Of a stretch of DNA of 64,000 nt, positions 38,512 to 47,492 are shown piece after piece; the first letter of the stretch is position 1; the number at the start of each line of letters is the position of its first letter. The DNA is from Megasphaera coli (GTDB lineage Bacteria > Bacillota > Negativicutes > Veillonellales > Megasphaeraceae): assembly GCF_900095855.1 (NCBI RefSeq), contig NZ_FMIY01000002.1, forward strand, positions 735,322 through 799,321, written 5' to 3'. The position numbers were made by a program, and so were the translations under genes. The notes beneath the pieces were generated by a model. The model saw nothing but the letters and a program-made list of their open reading frames with translations. It searched no databases and was not told the origin of the DNA.

Positions 38512-39513
38512 TTATCGTTTTTCCAGAGCATTCCATGCTTCGTTAGCGCGTTCTACAAACATCTTACGAACCGCACCGTTTTCACCCAGACCGTGAATGT
38601 ACGTATTCACGGTGAATCCTTCCGCTTCAAGAACACTCTTGTGCGAATCCGGTTCGGCACCGGCCATATCGTTGTTTGCGTGATCGCCTGCGACCATCAT
38701 CATGGGCATAAGCGTCACCTTCTTGATACCTTTGGCTTTAAGCTGCGGCATTACCGTATCAAGGTGAGGCCAGCCTTCAACGGAATAAACAAAGACATTA
38801 CCGAGATTTGCCGCATCCAACCGGTTCTGAACGACCGAATAGTAAGCATTTGCCGGATGGGGCGTACCGTGTGCCATAACGAGAATCGCTTCGTCTTGCG
38901 CAAGTTTCGGGAACTGCGTGGATAAAGCCTGTACGAATTCTTCCACGTCATCACGCTGCTCTTCCTGACCCATCCAGTACATAATCGGCGTGCCGACAGT
39001 CATTTTTTTGAAGTCTTTCTTGTACAGATCATAAATAGCCGTATCATAAGCATATTCCATGCCCGGAATGACGTCGAGAGACGTAATGGCCACACGTGTA
39101 TAGCCGTCTTTCTTCAAATCGGCCAAGGCTTTTTCCGGTGTCGGAATCATAAGGCCTTCGTTTTGCCCGATACGGTCTACGATAATGTGGGACGTAAACG
39201 CGAGAACAACTTTCGTATCGGGATGAGCCGCCTGAATTTCGGAAACGGTCTTGTTAATCGTCTTTTCCCGGCTGTCCTTAAAAGTCGTGCCGAAGCTGAG
39301 CACCAAAATGGCATCTTTATCGGGCGCATTCTTCATCGCTTCATTTTCGTATACGCGCACACCGATTTCAGCGGCTTGCTTCAGTGCGGGCGTAGCGTCC
39401 TTAACTTCCGGATTGAGCGAATACCCTGCCTGTGCGGGCACGCCCGTAATCACACCGAAGGATGCAACTGCAAGCGTTACGAGGCACATTCTTTTCAACA
39501 TTGTCTTTTTCAT
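38512..39513 (-). CDS. cbiK: CbiK-type sirohydrochlorin cobaltochelatase with signal peptide
   Basis: Inserts cobalt (or iron) into sirohydrochlorin. The 333-residue protein is CbiK family: DAILVLSFGTTFKDSREKTI, VLAFTSHIIVDRI with one metal-binding histidine, EEAILVMAHGTPHPANAYY-like sequence, and TLMPMMMVAGDHANNDMAG with the second conserved histidine. Unlike the cytosolic enzyme it opens with a signal peptide (MKKTMLKRMCLVTLAVASFG..., likely cleaved after AQA at residue 29), so it should act outside the inner membrane. An exported CbiK is known in Desulfovibrio. Here it lies between an ABC importer and cbiD. Both chelation for B12 and a role in metal or tetrapyrrole uptake are possible. Confidence 0.93.
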   Translation of the reverse strand: MKKTMLKRMCLVTLAVASFGVITGVPAQAGYSLNPEVKDATPALKQAAEIGVRVYENEAMKNAPDKDAILVLSFGTTFKDSREKTINKTVSEIQAAHPDTKVVLAFTSHIIVDRIGQNEGLMIPTPEKALADLKKDGYTRVAITSLDVIPGMEYAYDTAIYDLYKKDFKKMTVGTPIMYWMGQEEQRDDVEEFVQALSTQFPKLAQDEAILVMAHGTPHPANAYYSVVQNRLDAANLGNVFVYSVEGWPHLDTVMPQLKAKGIKKVTLMPMMMVAGDHANNDMAGAEPDSHKSVLEAEGFTVNTYIHGLGENGAVRKMFVERANEAWNALEKR

Positions 39514-39541
39514 AACGACACTCCTTTTATAAAATAATGTA

Positions 39542-40324
39542 TTATTTATTTACCGGCAGAAAAGCTTTTTCCCCCGAAAGAGACATAAACTCTCCGACAG
39601 TAATACAAAACACGGAATGAATCAGTTCCGGCACGATAACCTCCCTTGCATTGCCGGCAGCCGCAATACGGCCATACTTCATGGCAACGGTCTTATCCGT
39701 ATACTTGATGGCCTGGTTGATATCGTGCAGGACAACAATGACGGTTGTCCCCGTTTCTTTTTGCAGCTGCCTGAGCAGTTCCATAATTTCCAGCTGATGG
39801 CGAATATCAAGATAGGTTCCCGGCTCGTCGAGGAGTAATATTTCCGGTTCCTGCGCCAAGGCCATGGCGAGCCAGACACGCTGCTGCTCGCCGCCCGAAA
39901 GGGTATGGACCGGCCGTTCGGAAAAACCGGCCGTCCGCGTGATTTCCATGGCCTTTTGTACAGCCAGACGGTCTGTCCTGCGGGCCGCACGAAAGGGACG
40001 TATATGGGCAAAGCGGCCGAGCTCGACAAGCTCCTTTGCCGTCACCTTTCCCGGCAGTTCATGCTGCTGCGGTAAAATAGCAATATGCCGCGCCAGCTCT
40101 CTGCGGCCGTACGAATGTAAATCCCGGCCGCCTACGCTAATCGTACCGTCGTATGTACCGATGAGACGACACATGCAGCGAAGGAGTGTGCTTTTCCCGC
40201 AGCCGTTCGGACCGATGACGGAGATTATTTTCCCTGCTTCAATATTCAGACTTATGTTATGCAGAATTTCCTTATTGCCTGCAGTACAGGACAGGTTCTT
40301 TATTTCCATGGCGACGGGACTCAT
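39542..40324 (-). CDS. ABC importer ATPase (B12/iron-complex family)
   Basis: Nucleotide-binding subunit, 260 residues: Walker A GPNGCGKST, Q-loop ILPQQHELPG, signature LSGGEQQRVWLAMAL, Walker B LLLDEPGTYLD and the switch histidine in VVLHDINQAIKYTD. It belongs to the FecE/BtuD/HmuV group. The ATG at 40324 overlaps the permease stop by one base (TAATG); the frame extending to 40369 lies inside the permease. Given the riboswitch, corrinoid or cobalt-complex transport is likeliest. Confidence 0.93.
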   Translation of the reverse strand: MSPVAMEIKNLSCTAGNKEILHNISLNIEAGKIISVIGPNGCGKSTLLRCMCRLIGTYDGTISVGGRDLHSYGRRELARHIAILPQQHELPGKVTAKELVELGRFAHIRPFRAARRTDRLAVQKAMEITRTAGFSERPVHTLSGGEQQRVWLAMALAQEPEILLLDEPGTYLDIRHQLEIMELLRQLQKETGTTVIVVLHDINQAIKYTDKTVAMKYGRIAAAGNAREVIVPELIHSVFCITVGEFMSLSGEKAFLPVNK

Positions 40325-41313
40325 TACACTTCCCTCCTCAATAGAAATAAAAAGAACGGTGCACCCCAAAAAGCCATGATAATGCCGACGGGAAGCTCCA
40401 TAGGCGCGAAGAGAAGCCTAGCCAATGTATCGCTGCCCGTGACGACGGCAGCACCCAAGAGAGCCGACGCCGGCATAATATATCGATAGTCCGTGCCGAT
40501 TAAAAGGCGTGCCATATGCGGTATAATAAGGCCGACAAAGCCGAGCAGTCCCGCCACGCTGACGGCACTGGCCGCAAGCAGTGCCGCAAGAGCTGTAAAA
40601 ATAATGCGCGTCCCTTCCACATTGAGGCCGATGCCCTTAGCCGCTTCATCGCCCAATTGGAGGATATTTAAATAGTACGCGCCTAAACAGCTGAGAAGCA
40701 GCCCCGCAATTGTGTACGGCAAGATGAGCTGCACGTCCGTCCAGCTCTTGGCGGCAAGGCCGCCGACCATCCAGAGAAGGGCACCATGGACGCGGTCACT
40801 GAAAAAGATGAGAAGTCCCGAAATACAGGCACCCAACAAGGCCGAAACGGCAACGCCCGCCAGAATGAGGCGCACAGGCCTGATGCCGTTTTTCCAGGCT
40901 AGGAGGTAGACAATACCTGCCGCCGCCATAGCGCCGCAGAAGGCACTCGGCACGATAAGGGCCGTATAGGCCGGCAGGACTAAAATAACGGCAATGCCGG
41001 CCAGGCCGGCTCCCGAAGAGACGCCGATAATATGAGGATCCGCCAAGGGGTTGTGCATGACCGCCTGCAGGATGGCTCCGGCAAGAGCCAGGTTGATGCC
41101 TACGAAAACGCCGGTAACCGTCCGGGGCAGGCGAATATTCCAAATAATCTGATCCGTCGTCGTCGACTGCGGCATTACGAGAGACTCTGCAACCCGTTCG
41201 AGCACAATATCGGCCGCGCCAAAAGAGACGGAGAGGACGAAGAGGCAGAGAGCCGCACCCGTAAAGAGAAGAAGCATCCCCCACTTACGCCGCCGTATAG
41301 AAGAAATTATCAT
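40324..41313 (-). CDS. ABC importer permease, FecCD/BtuC family
   Basis: Membrane subunit of 329 residues with about ten helices. It carries the family's IRLPRTVTGVFVGINLALAGAILQAVMHNPLADPHIIGVSSGAGLAG motif region near the start and GLLGFVGLIIPHMARLLIG near the end. FecCD members import B12, haem and iron-siderophores. The gene overlaps its binding protein by four bases and its ATPase by one. Confidence 0.94.
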   Translation of the reverse strand: MIISSIRRRKWGMLLLFTGAALCLFVLSVSFGAADIVLERVAESLVMPQSTTTDQIIWNIRLPRTVTGVFVGINLALAGAILQAVMHNPLADPHIIGVSSGAGLAGIAVILVLPAYTALIVPSAFCGAMAAAGIVYLLAWKNGIRPVRLILAGVAVSALLGACISGLLIFFSDRVHGALLWMVGGLAAKSWTDVQLILPYTIAGLLLSCLGAYYLNILQLGDEAAKGIGLNVEGTRIIFTALAALLAASAVSVAGLLGFVGLIIPHMARLLIGTDYRYIMPASALLGAAVVTGSDTLARLLFAPMELPVGIIMAFWGAPFFLFLLRREV

Positions 41314-42260
41314 AAACCGCTCTCCGGATAAACGAGTTTGGCCATATATGATACGCTTTGGGGATAATGAAGCCCCGGATTTAAGAGGAAGAGATTTTCC
41401 GGCAATGTATACACTCTGCCAGCCCTGACAGCGGAAAGAACGGACCAGGCCGGACTGTTCTCAAAGGTTTCTTTCATTATTTTCTCTATTTTTTCTTTTC
41501 GCCCCATGGTCGTAATGAAAATGACATCCGGATCCGCCTCGGCAAGACGTTCCATGCTGTATGGTACTTGCGCAGCGTCCGTCTTTACTTCACCTGCGGC
41601 GGCAACATTCGTAAATCCGAGCAGTTCGGCACAGGAGCCGGCAATAGAGTTGGGCATTTCTACGGAAACCTGACTGGGCGTGGCATGAATAATGACTATT
41701 TTTTTCCCTTCTTGCGGCACCCTCGCCTTTATAGCGGAAATTTCCGCATCCATCAGATCCATATGGGCCTTGGCCATATCGGCCTTGCCGTAGACTTTGC
41801 CGAAAATTTCCATATTGCGCTTAACATCGGCATATGTTTTGGACGAAAGGACGATGACGGGAATGTCGTTTTGCTCGAATAACGCCACCAGCTCGCCGTG
41901 CTGCGACTTACTGGCAATGACGAGGTCCGGATTAAGGTCCAAGGCGGCTTCCATGCTGACGTTGTAAACAGGCCCTACTTCGGGTACTGCTTTATACCGT
42001 TCGGGTACGACGGCATCGGCGGATTTAACAGCAACGCGGCCGACCAAATTACCGTCAACGGCATCGGCAAAATTCATGAGCGAAGAAGATAGGACAACGA
42101 CGCGCTGCGGTTTTTCCGCAAGCGTCACGGTCCGCCCCAAATCATCCGTAATGACGGCGTAAGCGCTGCCGTCCTTGTTGCCGTCAACCTGCTGCGGCCC
42201 GCAGCCGGAAAGAAATACGGTTGTTATGAGAATACATAAAATAATAATTTTCTTCAGCAT
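41310..42260 (-). CDS. Substrate-binding lipoprotein of the ABC importer (BtuF-like)
   Basis: A 316-residue lipoprotein: MLKKIIILCILITTVFLSGC with the lipidated cysteine at residue 20. The body is a helical-backbone binding protein: ITDDLGRTVTLAEKPQRVVVLSS, ALDLNPDLVIASKSQHGELV, LAEADPDVIFITTMG and the end AVRAGRVYTLPENLFLLNPGL. This is the family of BtuF and FhuD. The ATG at 42260 follows AAGGAG; an in-frame upstream ATG at 42350 is inside the receptor gene. The substrate is inferred, from the riboswitch and neighbours, to be a corrinoid. Confidence 0.93.
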   Translation of the reverse strand: MLKKIIILCILITTVFLSGCGPQQVDGNKDGSAYAVITDDLGRTVTLAEKPQRVVVLSSSLMNFADAVDGNLVGRVAVKSADAVVPERYKAVPEVGPVYNVSMEAALDLNPDLVIASKSQHGELVALFEQNDIPVIVLSSKTYADVKRNMEIFGKVYGKADMAKAHMDLMDAEISAIKARVPQEGKKIVIIHATPSQVSVEMPNSIAGSCAELLGFTNVAAAGEVKTDAAQVPYSMERLAEADPDVIFITTMGRKEKIEKIMKETFENSPAWSVLSAVRAGRVYTLPENLFLLNPGLHYPQSVSYMAKLVYPESGL

Positions 42261-42270
42261 ACCCTGCTCC

Positions 42271-44142
42271 TTAGAACGCATATTTGACGCCGAACGACCA
42301 ATTGCGGCCCGCATCAGGATATCCGTGATAAAGATCGTAACCGTCGTCACCGATGTTTTGAACGGTCATATAAAAGGTCGTATCGGCATTGGCCGCATAG
42401 CTGGCATTGGCATCCCAGCGGATGTACGAACGGTTCATATAATATGAATCATTTCGCCCCGTTCCGGCCGTAATCATTAAATTGGCACGCCACTTTCCTG
42501 TATGATAACGCAAGGCTGCGTGATAACCGTTCGGACTGCTGTTGGACGGATCGAGGCGCATACCGCGGCGCTCGTCGATTTTTGTCTTAGTGTATGAATA
42601 CCCCGCTTCGTAATCCCAAGCGGCATTCACCCTCTTTTGCAGGGAAATATCAATGCCCCTCTTGTCTTCACGGTTGAGGTTGCGCACCTGATAGGGCGTA
42701 ACGCTTCTGTCCCAGCGAATGGCATCATTCAAATAGCTGTGAAAGGCGCTGAAACGCAGCACGGATTTTTTATCAAAGGCCCAATCAAAGCCGAGAGTTT
42801 GAGAATAGCCCGTTTCGGGCCGTAAATTCGGATCTCCGTGAGAACGGGCGCCGTTGTAATACATGTCATTCAGACGCGGTGCCGTATAGACGCGGCTCCA
42901 CGAAGCATAAGCGTTAAAAGTACCGCTTGCCCTGTATTCTACGGCAAGACGCGGCGTCTTATGGAAGCCGAAATTGCTGTTATCGTCGAGACGCAGGCCC
43001 GGCGTAATCGTCCATTTATTAAAAACTGTCATATCTTCCACATAAACGGCCCGATTGGTCTTCTTACGGTCTTTATAATTGGCACCGTCATTGGAACCTG
43101 CATCCTTCGTCCATTCCAAGCCGGCAGTAACGAAATGGTGCGCATTCATCCAAGACGTCTCCGCCTGCACACCCTGTGTGCGCGTGTGAAAACGGTTGGT
43201 CCACCGGGTGCGTGTATAATCATTAAAATAACGAATAAATCCGGGCGTACCCGTGTTTTCCCCGAAGTGATAGGTCAGGCTGTAATTATTTACCAACCGT
43301 TCAAGGGGCTTAATCGCTTTGATTTTAAATTCGTTATGATTGACGCTGTACCCCGAGTCGAAGGTCACGGCATGACCGCGATACGTTTTATGAAAGAGGT
43401 TGAAGGTAAGAGAATCGCTCTTGCTGAGGCGCTGATCAATACGGGCGGAAATATTTTTCGCAGAAAAGTCGCCGCGAGCTTCATTACCTTTAAAGGCGTT
43501 CGGAAATTTATAGTATTCCCGCTTTTCCAAACTGCCGGCCACCATCCAGCTCGTATTGCCGGCAGAGCCTTCTTGCGTAAGGCCGTAGCGATGTCTCTTC
43601 CACGAACCCGTGCTGAGATCAAAGACGGTGCGATTTTTTTTGCCCTTTTTCGTAACGATGTTGATCGTGCCGCCTACGGCACCGGCTCCGTAGCGAACGG
43701 AACTGCCGCCCTTGACGACCTCAATTTCGGCAATCGAATCAACTCCCGGCAAGGTTCCCAAATCCACCGTGCCCCGCCCGTACGACGAGCCCTGGACATT
43801 GCCTATGTTTTGTCCGTCCACGAGAATGTTGACACGGTCGTCGCCGTTCAATTTTACGAAAGATGTAGCACCGGGAATCATACTATTAATGACGACGCCG
43901 TTTATTTGCCGCAATACGTCTTCCACGGATTTGTAATTGTCGGCGCTGATTTCCTTCTCCGTAAGGACGGTCGTCTGCGCATCCGGCAGATTTCGCTGTT
44001 TGCCGTCATAGGCATTGACTATAACCGGCCGTGTAGCCACGCGAATAATATCGTTGTTACCCGCCTGCACGGCCCGGGGACAGGTGCTGACGCCGACCAG
44101 GATCGTGTATATGCCTGCCCGTACTAATCGATTGAGTTTCAA
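42271..44142 (-). CDS. TonB-dependent outer membrane receptor
   Basis: A 623-residue receptor with signal peptide (MKLNRLVRAGIYTILVGVS...AVQA) and a TonB-box-like DIIRVATRP. The plug domain shows SVEDVLRQINGVVINS, RVNILVDGQNIGNVQG and VKGGSSVRYGAGAVGGTINIVTKKG, and a 22-strand barrel ends in SFGVKYAF with the C-terminal phenylalanine recognised for outer membrane assembly. It is shorter than siderophore receptors and close to BtuB in size. It is first in the operon under the cobalamin riboswitch, so import of B12 or cobinamide is the best reading. No tonB-exbBD in the window. Confidence 0.93.
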   Translation of the reverse strand: MKLNRLVRAGIYTILVGVSTCPRAVQAGNNDIIRVATRPVIVNAYDGKQRNLPDAQTTVLTEKEISADNYKSVEDVLRQINGVVINSMIPGATSFVKLNGDDRVNILVDGQNIGNVQGSSYGRGTVDLGTLPGVDSIAEIEVVKGGSSVRYGAGAVGGTINIVTKKGKKNRTVFDLSTGSWKRHRYGLTQEGSAGNTSWMVAGSLEKREYYKFPNAFKGNEARGDFSAKNISARIDQRLSKSDSLTFNLFHKTYRGHAVTFDSGYSVNHNEFKIKAIKPLERLVNNYSLTYHFGENTGTPGFIRYFNDYTRTRWTNRFHTRTQGVQAETSWMNAHHFVTAGLEWTKDAGSNDGANYKDRKKTNRAVYVEDMTVFNKWTITPGLRLDDNSNFGFHKTPRLAVEYRASGTFNAYASWSRVYTAPRLNDMYYNGARSHGDPNLRPETGYSQTLGFDWAFDKKSVLRFSAFHSYLNDAIRWDRSVTPYQVRNLNREDKRGIDISLQKRVNAAWDYEAGYSYTKTKIDERRGMRLDPSNSSPNGYHAALRYHTGKWRANLMITAGTGRNDSYYMNRSYIRWDANASYAANADTTFYMTVQNIGDDGYDLYHGYPDAGRNWSFGVKYAF

Positions 44143-44171
44143 TCCGTGCTTCCCCCTAAGATTTTACACGC

Positions 44172-44202
44172 AAAAAAGGCCGCAAGGTATCACCTCACGG
44201 CC
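44172..44202 (-). terminator. Riboswitch expression-platform terminator
   Basis: Minus-strand GGCCGTGAGGTG / CCTTGCGGCC with an ATA loop, followed by six T residues, 30 bases before the receptor start codon. By position it is the ON/OFF hairpin of the cobalamin riboswitch. Confidence 0.85.
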
Positions 44203-44425
44203 ATAAGCCATCGTCATCGCCTTCGCAATCTCCATCCCCATCGCTCGCAGGTCCATCGGTGATTATCAGTCAGGCAGTTCTTCCGGCTCGGCTTCATTGC
44301 GCGATTGCGCCTTCCCATACAAACGTACAGTGACATCATGCAATCGCCCTCATCCTTACGGCGGCGGGACCGCGCCGGTTTCGCACCGGACTTCTCTGTT
44401 AGGTCATAGACACCTGACTTCTTAT
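44203..44425 (-). promoter_or_regulatory. Cobalamin (B12) riboswitch
   Basis: On the transcribed strand the order is AGTCCGGTGCGAAACCGGC, GGTCCCGCCGCCGTAAGG, TCACTG, TATGGGAAGGCGC and AAGCCGAGCCGGAAGAACTGCC, then CTGACTGATAATCACC. This is the ordered set of conserved blocks of the B12 riboswitch. It is followed by a terminator. When the cofactor binds, transcription into the 14-kb uptake and synthesis operon should stop. It fills the 305-base gap between engB and the receptor gene. Confidence 0.93.
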
Positions 44426-44441
44426 ACGCTTTTTCGTAAAA

Positions 44442-44470
44442 ACTATATCATACCCCTATTTCAGTGTCAA
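44442..44470 (-). promoter_or_regulatory. Promoter of the corrin operon
   Basis: Minus-strand TTGACA (44470-44465), a 17-base spacer and TATAGT (44447-44442). The -35 hexamer lies inside the last codons of engB. No terminator separates engB from the riboswitch, so engB transcripts can also enter it. Confidence 0.8.
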
Positions 44471-45104
44471 CGACAGGCTCCGCTATAGCATCATAGAGTC
44501 TCTCCAAGAGTTTGGCGCGCCCGTTTTGCTTCAGCGATGAAGAAGCGATGACAGGGTATACCGCAGGAAAAAACTTATCTACAGCCGCCATATTCCGCTG
44601 TTTTTCCGACTGGTTCAGCTTATCCGACTTCGTTCCGACAATTTGCAGAGACACGCCTACCTCACACAGCCACGCATAGGCTTCCCGATCTATAGGAAGG
44701 CCGGGATGCCGTAAATCGATGAGCAGGCAAAGCAGTGCCAGGCGCGGCGATTTTTGTATATAATCGCCGACAAAACGGCTCCACAAATCACGGTTTTTGC
44801 CGCCAGTTTTGGCAAAGCCGTAGCCCGGCAAATCGACTAAATAGAGGGGGCGGCGAGTTGATTTATCGCCTTCCCGCAGCCGTAATTCACCGAAAAAATA
44901 ATTTATGGTCCGCGTCTTGCCCGGCGCACCGCTGACCTTCGCCAAGCCGCGTTGATTACACAAGGAGTTAATCAGGCTCGACTTGCCCACGTTGGAGCGG
45001 CCGATAAAGGCTATTTCCGGGAGTTTCGCTTCCGGATACTGATCTTCCCGTACTGCCGAAGCTACATACTTTGCGTTAATCAGTGCTATATCCCGTTGTG
45101 TCAT
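44448..45104 (-). CDS. engB: Ribosome-biogenesis GTPase EngB (YihA/YsxC)
   Basis: GTPase needed for assembly of the large ribosomal subunit. The 218-residue protein has G1 GRSNVGKSSLIN, the G2 threonine in PGKTRTINYF, G3 LVDLPGYGFA, G4 VGTKSDKLN and G5-like IASSSLKQNG. Its ATG overlaps the lon stop by one base (TAATG), the common lon-engB pair. Its final codons carry the -35 box of the corrin operon promoter. Confidence 0.96.
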   Translation of the reverse strand: MTQRDIALINAKYVASAVREDQYPEAKLPEIAFIGRSNVGKSSLINSLCNQRGLAKVSGAPGKTRTINYFFGELRLREGDKSTRRPLYLVDLPGYGFAKTGGKNRDLWSRFVGDYIQKSPRLALLCLLIDLRHPGLPIDREAYAWLCEVGVSLQIVGTKSDKLNQSEKQRNMAAVDKFFPAVYPVIASSSLKQNGRAKLLERLYDAIAEPVVDTEIGV

Positions 45105-47416
45105 TACTTCACCAGCGCCTGTTCCAAAACCTGATCCATATGATGTACAAAGACAAAGGACATGTCTTCTTTTACGCGCAGCGGCACATCAACCATATCG
45201 CGCTTGTTTTCTTCGGGCAGGAGTACTTTTTTAATGCCTTCGCGGTGGGCGGCAATGACCTTTTCCTTAATTCCGCCGACGGGCAGCACAGTACCGCGCA
45301 GCGTAATTTCTCCGGTCATGGCCACATCGTGGCGTACGGCTTTTCCGGTCAGGGCCGAAGCAATAGCCGTCGCCATCGTAATACCTGCAGACGGGCCGTC
45401 CTTGGGAATGGCCCCTTCCGGCAGATGGATATGCAAATCCGTTTTCGTGTTGAAATCTTCGGGAAGCTCCAGCTCGGCTGCACGCCGGCGAATATAGGTT
45501 ACCGCTGCCGTCGCCGATTCCTTCATAACCTCGCCCAGCCGGCCCGTCAAGGTAAGGCCGCCTTTGCCCTTGACCGCGACAGCTTCCGTTTCCAGCACTT
45601 CGCCGCCTGCTTGTGTCCAGGCCAGTCCCGTTACAAGTCCCACCTCATCGTGTTTGCTGCGGTTCATGGGCAGGAATTTTACCGGTCCCAACAACTCGGG
45701 CAACCGTTTTACTGTAATGGATAAATCGGGTGTTTGCTCGATAAGGAGTTTTTTCGCCAACTTACGGCACACTGCACCGATGGTTTTTTCCAAGGCACGC
45801 ACACCCGCTTCACGCGTGTAATCTCGAATAATATGACGCAATACGGAGTCGGAGAAACGCGCTTCCTGAGGGGTCAAGCCGTTTTCCCGTTGCTGCTTCG
45901 GCACGAGGTACTTCTTGGCAATCTGCAGCTTCTCATCTTCCGTATAACTGGAAAAGTCGATGACTTCCATGCGGTCCAAGAGCGGCGTAGGTATATTGCC
46001 GACCACATTAGCCGTCATAATCCAAAAAACCTTGGACAAGTCAAAAGGCAGGTCGATGAAATGATCCGTAAACGTGTCGTTTTGTGCCGGATCCAATACT
46101 TCCAGGAGAGCTGCCGACGGATCACCGCGCAGGTCCGATGCCAGTTTGTCCACTTCATCCAGGAGAAAGACGGGATTTTTCGTGCCCGCCTGTTTCAGAC
46201 CCGTTATGATACGGCCGGGCATGGAGCCGATATACGTGCGGCGGTGGCCGCGTATCTCCGCTTCATCGCGGATGCCGCCTAAGGACACGCGCACGTATTC
46301 CTTATTCATGGCCTTGGCAATGGAGCGGGCAATACTCGTTTTCCCTGTTCCCGGCGGCCCGACGAGGCACAGGATAGGGCCCTTTGCCTTATGCGTCAAC
46401 ATACGCACGGCCAAATACTCAATAATTCGTTCCTTTACTTTTTCCAACCCGTAGTGATCTTTTTCCAATACATCCCGCGCTACCTTGAGATCCTTGTTAT
46501 CCCGCGATTCTTTCGTCCAGGGCAGTTCCATGACCCAGTCGATGTACGTGCGGATAATGGCGGATTCGGCCATCATGGGCGGCATCTGATCAAGACGGTC
46601 GATTTCTTTTGCCAACGCTTTGGCCACGTGCTTCGGCAAGTCGAGGCCGCGCATTTTTTCACGCAGCTCTTCCACTTCCGATTCTTTATCGACCTTATCG
46701 CCCAGCTCGCCGCGAATAACGCGTATTTTTTCGCGCAAATAATACTCTCGCTGCTGTTTGTCCATTTGTGTACGCACTTCCTGCGAGATTTCCGCTTCCA
46801 AACGGGCAATATCCGCTTCTATATCAAGGAGACCCGTAACGCGGCGAATTCGTTCGCTTACGGAAGTCATTTCCAGTATCTGCTGTTTTACGAGGACACG
46901 AATGGGCAGCTGCGATGCCACAAAGTCGGCAAGTACTGCCGGCGAGTCGATGGTCGACAGCCTTTCGCTCAGTTCGTCGGCATTTTTCAGGCGCCGGAGC
47001 CAATCTTCGAAGCGGGCATACATGACGCGGCGCAGCGCTTCTTCTTCCAATGAATCGATGCTGTATTCCGGTATTTCTTCGACAGCCGCTTTCATATAGC
47101 CGTCCCGTTCAGAAAATCCGTTGATTGCGGCACGGCAAATGCCGTCTACGAGAATGCGTACACCGCCGCCGGGAACACGCAGCATTTGCTGAACTTTCAC
47201 GAGCGTACCGACGTGATAAATATCATCGAAGCCGGGTTCTTCATCGTTTTCGCGCAGTTGTGTCACGACCATCAAGAGGCGGTTATGATCCATCGCCTCT
47301 TCCACGGCGGCAAGAGATTTTTCCCTGCCTATGTCGATATGGCTGACGAGCTTCGGATAGACCACAATTCCCCGCAGCGTAATAAGCGGTACGGACAATA
47401 CATTTATTTCTTCCAT
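45104..47416 (-). CDS. lon: ATP-dependent protease Lon
   Basis: Homohexameric AAA+ protease that removes damaged and regulatory proteins. The 770-residue product has the N-terminal substrate domain ([16 protein letters not shown]), Walker [12 protein letters not shown], Walker [11 protein letters not shown], and the protease domain with [12 protein letters not shown] (catalytic serine). [20 protein letters not shown] supplies the catalytic lysine. RBS GAAGGTG precedes the ATG at 47416. There is no evident promoter between it and the clpX terminator, so read-through is likely. Confidence 0.97.
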   Translation of the reverse strand: MEEINVLSVPLITLRGIVVYPKLVSHIDIGREKSLAAVEEAMDHNRLLMVVTQLRENDEEPGFDDIYHVGTLVKVQQMLRVPGGGVRILVDGICRAAINGFSERDGYMKAAVEEIPEYSIDSLEEEALRRVMYARFEDWLRRLKNADELSERLSTIDSPAVLADFVASQLPIRVLVKQQILEMTSVSERIRRVTGLLDIEADIARLEAEISQEVRTQMDKQQREYYLREKIRVIRGELGDKVDKESEVEELREKMRGLDLPKHVAKALAKEIDRLDQMPPMMAESAIIRTYIDWVMELPWTKESRDNKDLKVARDVLEKDHYGLEKVKERIIEYLAVRMLTHKAKGPILCLVGPPGTGKTSIARSIAKAMNKEYVRVSLGGIRDEAEIRGHRRTYIGSMPGRIITGLKQAGTKNPVFLLDEVDKLASDLRGDPSAALLEVLDPAQNDTFTDHFIDLPFDLSKVFWIMTANVVGNIPTPLLDRMEVIDFSSYTEDEKLQIAKKYLVPKQQRENGLTPQEARFSDSVLRHIIRDYTREAGVRALEKTIGAVCRKLAKKLLIEQTPDLSITVKRLPELLGPVKFLPMNRSKHDEVGLVTGLAWTQAGGEVLETEAVAVKGKGGLTLTGRLGEVMKESATAAVTYIRRRAAELELPEDFNTKTDLHIHLPEGAIPKDGPSAGITMATAIASALTGKAVRHDVAMTGEITLRGTVLPVGGIKEKVIAAHREGIKKVLLPEENKRDMVDVPLRVKEDMSFVFVHHMDQVLEQALVK

Positions 47417-47446
47417 GTTTTCACCTTCTTTTCAGAGCAGTCCCGG

Positions 47447-47483
47447 AAAAACAAAACTCATTTTCCTTGGCAGAAAATGAGTT
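47447..47483 (-). terminator. Terminator after clpX
   Basis: Minus-strand AACTCATTTTC and GAAAATGAGTT form a perfect 11-bp stem followed by TTGTTTTT, between clpX and lon. Confidence 0.85.
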
Positions 47484-47492
47484 CTACATGTA

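Noticed and set aside
42838-44127. Plus-strand frame of 429 residues
   Set aside because: Antisense of the TonB receptor gene, arising from its GC-rich third positions; no start signal and no family features.
44172-44425. CRISPR-like or tandem repeat content ahead of the receptor gene
   Set aside because: The repeated GATGG and GCGAT words belong to the cobalamin riboswitch and its terminator; there is no regular repeat-spacer pattern.
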